Source: an uncultured Oscillospiraceae bacterium (lineage in GTDB: Bacteria > Bacillota > Clostridia > Oscillospirales > Acutalibacteraceae). From it: DNA of 64,000 nt. Within the stretch, counting starts at the first letter, position 1, and every line of letters begins with the position of its first letter. The notes under the pieces were generated by a model. The model saw only the letters and a list, made by a program, of their open reading frames with translations. It was not told the origin of the DNA and did not search any database. Made by a program: the position numbers and the translations under genes. The DNA lies in assembly GCA_900546785.1 (NCBI GenBank), contig URED01000005.1, forward strand, positions 1 through 64,000. Direction: 5' to 3'. Shown piece after piece: positions 61,998 through 64,000 of the stretch.

Positions 61998-63152
61998 ATG
62001 GGAAATCAGTTTATTATGCCCGGCAAGATCGTATACGGGGAGAACGCGCTTGAAAACGCTGCTCCGCTGCTTGCCGATATGGGTAAAAAGGCGCTTATCG
62101 TTACGGACAGATTTATGGTGCGTTCGGGAAACGTGCGTCCCGTTGAGGATATTTTGAGCGGGCTGGGCATTGCATTTTCTGTTTTTGACGGCGTAAATTC
62201 AGAGCCTACCGACGTAATTATAGATATGGGCATTCAGCAATACAGAGATGAAAATTGCGATTTTCTGATTGCCCTCGGCGGCGGCTCCCCGATTGACGCC
62301 ATGAAAGCGATAGGCGCGGTGGCAACGAACGGCGGAGAGATAGACGATTATTACGGGAAAGTGATCTCTATTCCCACACCGCCCATGGTTGCCGTTCCGA
62401 CCACAAGCGGAACAGGATCCGAGGCAACGCAGTTCACAATTATAACGAATACAAAAAGGGACATCAAAATGCTTTTGAAAGGCCCTGTGCTTATGCCGGA
62501 TCTTGCGATTGACGACCCGAAATTCACCGTGACCGCACCGCCCTCCATCACGGCGGCGACCGGCCTTGACGCGCTTTGCCATGCGGCGGAGGCATACACC
62601 TCAAGAAAAGCGCAGCCGTTAACCGACGACCTTGCGGTAAGCGCGGTAAAACGAATATTCAAGAACCTGCCGATCTGCTATGCCGAGCCGAAAAATATAA
62701 AGGCACGCGAAGAGATGAGCCTTGCGGCGCTTGAGGCAGGCGTTGCGTTCAACAACGCATCCGTTACGATCATCCACGGCATGAGCCGCCCGATCGGCGC
62801 GCTCTTTCATGTGGCGCACGGCATCTCAAACGCTATGCTGATCGAAGAGTGCTTTAAATTTGCGCTAGACGGCGCGTATTCCAGATTTGCCGATCTCGGC
62901 AGAGCAATCAAGGTTGCGCACCGCGCGGACGACGACAGAACGGCTGCCGAGGCTTTTTTGAACGCCTGCTCCGAGCTTTGCAGAACCTGCGAAATACCCA
63001 CGCTTGCAGAATACGGCATCGATAAGGGCAAATTCTTTGAGGCGATCGAGAAGATGACGGATGACGCAATAGACTCCGGCTCTCCGGCGAACACGATCAA
63101 AAACGTGACACGAAAAGACATCATCAAAATTTATAAAAATCTTTGGAAGTAA
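61998..63152 (+). CDS. Iron-containing alcohol dehydrogenase
   Basis: 384 residues, group III Fe-ADH. The Rossmann part ends with DFLIALGGGSPIDAMKAIGA and VPTTSGTGSEATQFTII; the metal site uses Asp in TGLDALCHAAEAY and the His residues in IHGMSRPIGALFHVAHG and related segments. Reduces aldehydes with NAD(P)H. ATG 61998 is chosen because AGAGGAAG lies seven nt upstream and MGNQFIMPGKIVYG is the family-like start. Confidence 0.93.
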   Translation: MGNQFIMPGKIVYGENALENAAPLLADMGKKALIVTDRFMVRSGNVRPVEDILSGLGIAFSVFDGVNSEPTDVIIDMGIQQYRDENCDFLIALGGGSPIDAMKAIGAVATNGGEIDDYYGKVISIPTPPMVAVPTTSGTGSEATQFTIITNTKRDIKMLLKGPVLMPDLAIDDPKFTVTAPPSITAATGLDALCHAAEAYTSRKAQPLTDDLAVSAVKRIFKNLPICYAEPKNIKAREEMSLAALEAGVAFNNASVTIIHGMSRPIGALFHVAHGISNAMLIEECFKFALDGAYSRFADLGRAIKVAHRADDDRTAAEAFLNACSELCRTCEIPTLAEYGIDKGKFFEAIEKMTDDAIDSGSPANTIKNVTRKDIIKIYKNLWK

Positions 63153-63159
63153 ACATAAA

Positions 63160-63202
63160 AAAGCTCCGAGAGCACGGAACAGCTGTGCCCTCGGAGTTTT
63201 TT
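63160..63202. terminator. Bidirectional terminator
   Basis: CTCCGAG(A)GCAC / GTGC(C)CTCGGAG (63164-63174, 63185-63196), followed by TTTTTT. The A-run at 63157-63162 provides the T-run for the convergent minus gene. Confidence 0.88.
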
Positions 63203-63779
63203 ATTCTGAAGTGATTACATAATCGCATATTGCGGCGGGATCACAGGCGGAAAAATAGCTCTCCTCAAGCGGTATCCATTTCTGAACAAACGCTGCTGCG
63301 CCCTCTTTGCCGTTCCTTTTTTCTATTCTTCTGCGCTGCGCCTGCGGCGGGATGTCAGCAAAGACCTTAAGGGAATAGAAATCCCTAAGCGCTTTATGAA
63401 GGCAATATGTACCCTCAATGATAACGCCGTTTTCAGGGCTTATAAACGATTCTTCTTTAAAGCCGAGCGTATGGCAGTCAAACGGCCGAAAACGAGCCGT
63501 CTCTCCCCTGCTGAGCGGCAAAAGCACCTGTGCCTTAAAGCGTTCCCAATCCACGTTTTCACCCGGGGTATCCAGCCGCGCTTTTGTTCGCTGAAACGGC
63601 TGTAAAAAGAAATCGTCCATATGCACTACGGCAGCGCCTGTAAGACATGAAAGCTCTTGGGCAAGCGTGGTTTTACCGGCGGCGCATCTGCCGTCTATAG
63701 CAAGTATAAACGGCTTATCCGCGCCTTTTGCTGCTTTGATTCTGTCTGCAAGCGCAAAGATCAGTTCTTCCCTGTTCAT
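63201..63779 (-). CDS. Uridine-kinase-like P-loop kinase
   Basis: 192 residues. Walker A IDGRCAAGKTTLAQELS (about 29-45), then VVHMDDFFLQPFQRTKARLD and EGTYCLHKALRDFYSLKVF as in the uridine kinase/phosphoribulokinase group. Phosphorylates a nucleoside or another small alcohol; the substrate is inferred. It overlaps the upstream membrane protein gene by 4 nt, so a transport-and-trap pair is likely. Confidence 0.85.
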   Translation of the reverse strand: MNREELIFALADRIKAAKGADKPFILAIDGRCAAGKTTLAQELSCLTGAAVVHMDDFFLQPFQRTKARLDTPGENVDWERFKAQVLLPLSRGETARFRPFDCHTLGFKEESFISPENGVIIEGTYCLHKALRDFYSLKVFADIPPQAQRRRIEKRNGKEGAAAFVQKWIPLEESYFSACDPAAICDYVITSE

Positions 63780-64000
63780 GCGTTATTCTGCGCGCTGTCC
63801 GTTTCTTTTTTTCGCTTTTTATACGGCACAAGACCGGTTCTGTTCAGCGCCGCCATAATTGCAGGTATCAGGATAAGCTGCACCACGATGCCGGGGATCG
63901 CATTCAAAAACGCGCCGCTCATAAACGCTGCCCACGTAAATTCGCTGCCCGTGAAACCGAGCTGTATCACCTGCACAACGCCCCAAACGGCTCTGCCGGC
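63776..64000 (-). CDS. ECF transporter S-component-like membrane protein (5' end outside window)
   Basis: The last 75 codons of a gene that enters from the right edge. Two membrane helices are visible: GRAVWGVVQVIQLGFTG then FTWAAFMSGAFLNAIPGIVV and QLILIPAIMAAL, ending in a Lys-rich tail. The AFLNAIPGI...QLILIP pattern is common in ECF S components. It overlaps the kinase gene by 4 nt, which suggests import of the kinase substrate. The function of the missing part is not visible. Confidence 0.7.
   Translation of the reverse strand, partial: AGRAVWGVVQVIQLGFTGSEFTWAAFMSGAFLNAIPGIVVQLILIPAIMAALNRTGLVPYKKRKKETDSAQNNA

Overview
The window looks like the chromosome of a spore-forming, gut-type Clostridia species, probably an Oscillospirales/Ruminococcaceae relative; this is an inference from gene content, not a database match. 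Supporting signs are a complete gerA-gerB-gerC spore-germination operon, a BclA-like collagen protein, RicT (YaaT) and the c-di-AMP receptor DarA, IreB, a T-box leader, strong AGGAGG ribosome-binding sites, sigma-A promoters with 16-18 bp spacing, and dispersed CAACCCCTC-type repeats.

Layout. 1-827: a truncated IS481-like insertion sequence. 857-4625: T-box-controlled pheS-pheT. 4675-5310: ireB plus an unknown small gene. 5383-9722 (minus): a NahK-like sugar kinase, then a MacA-like adaptor and MacB-like permease with no ATPase gene beside them. 9761-14051 (minus): the purine operon purE-purM-purN-purO-purD, with an archaeal-type IMP cyclohydrolase. 14059-14881: a gene remnant and repeats. 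14888-30532 (minus): the full S10-spc-alpha superoperon (rpsJ to rplQ, with secY, adk, map, infA and rpoA) behind a strong promoter and a leader containing an attenuator-like hairpin.

30613-37458 is accessory. It holds a collagen-like spore-surface protein paired with a glycosyltransferase, a PAP2 phosphatase, a membrane J-domain protein next to a membrane zinc-ribbon protein, a DtxR-family regulator with a palindrome over its promoter, a CarD-like regulator and an esterase. 37469-40165 (minus) is a polar amino-acid ABC transporter whose binding protein appears circularly permuted and whose leader carries a duplicated 100-bp hairpin unit. 40180-42766 carries a GNAT enzyme, a GH30 glycosidase and trmO. 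42774-45310 (minus) carries ferredoxin and darA-holB-ricT. 45505-48695 (minus) links citrate synthase to a membrane protein and an AEC-family carrier. 48708-48845 encodes a previously hidden 45-residue secreted peptide, followed by the ger operon (48875-52479, minus) and a DUF421-DUF4363 pair.

53664-59441 combines queT behind a likely preQ1 riboswitch, a GH2 beta-mannosidase, and a nanE-nanA-GH43 operon for sialic acid and host-glycan use. 59543-59716 is an autonomous, unassigned structured RNA gene with its own promoter and terminator. It is followed by a stand-alone FeoB-like pseudo-GTPase, a CoA-acylating-type aldehyde dehydrogenase, an iron alcohol dehydrogenase, a uridine-kinase-like protein and the end of a membrane protein gene cut by the window edge.

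The items most worth a second look are the circularly permuted binding protein, the orphan RNA, the pseudo-GTPase, the queT leader and the small secreted peptide.
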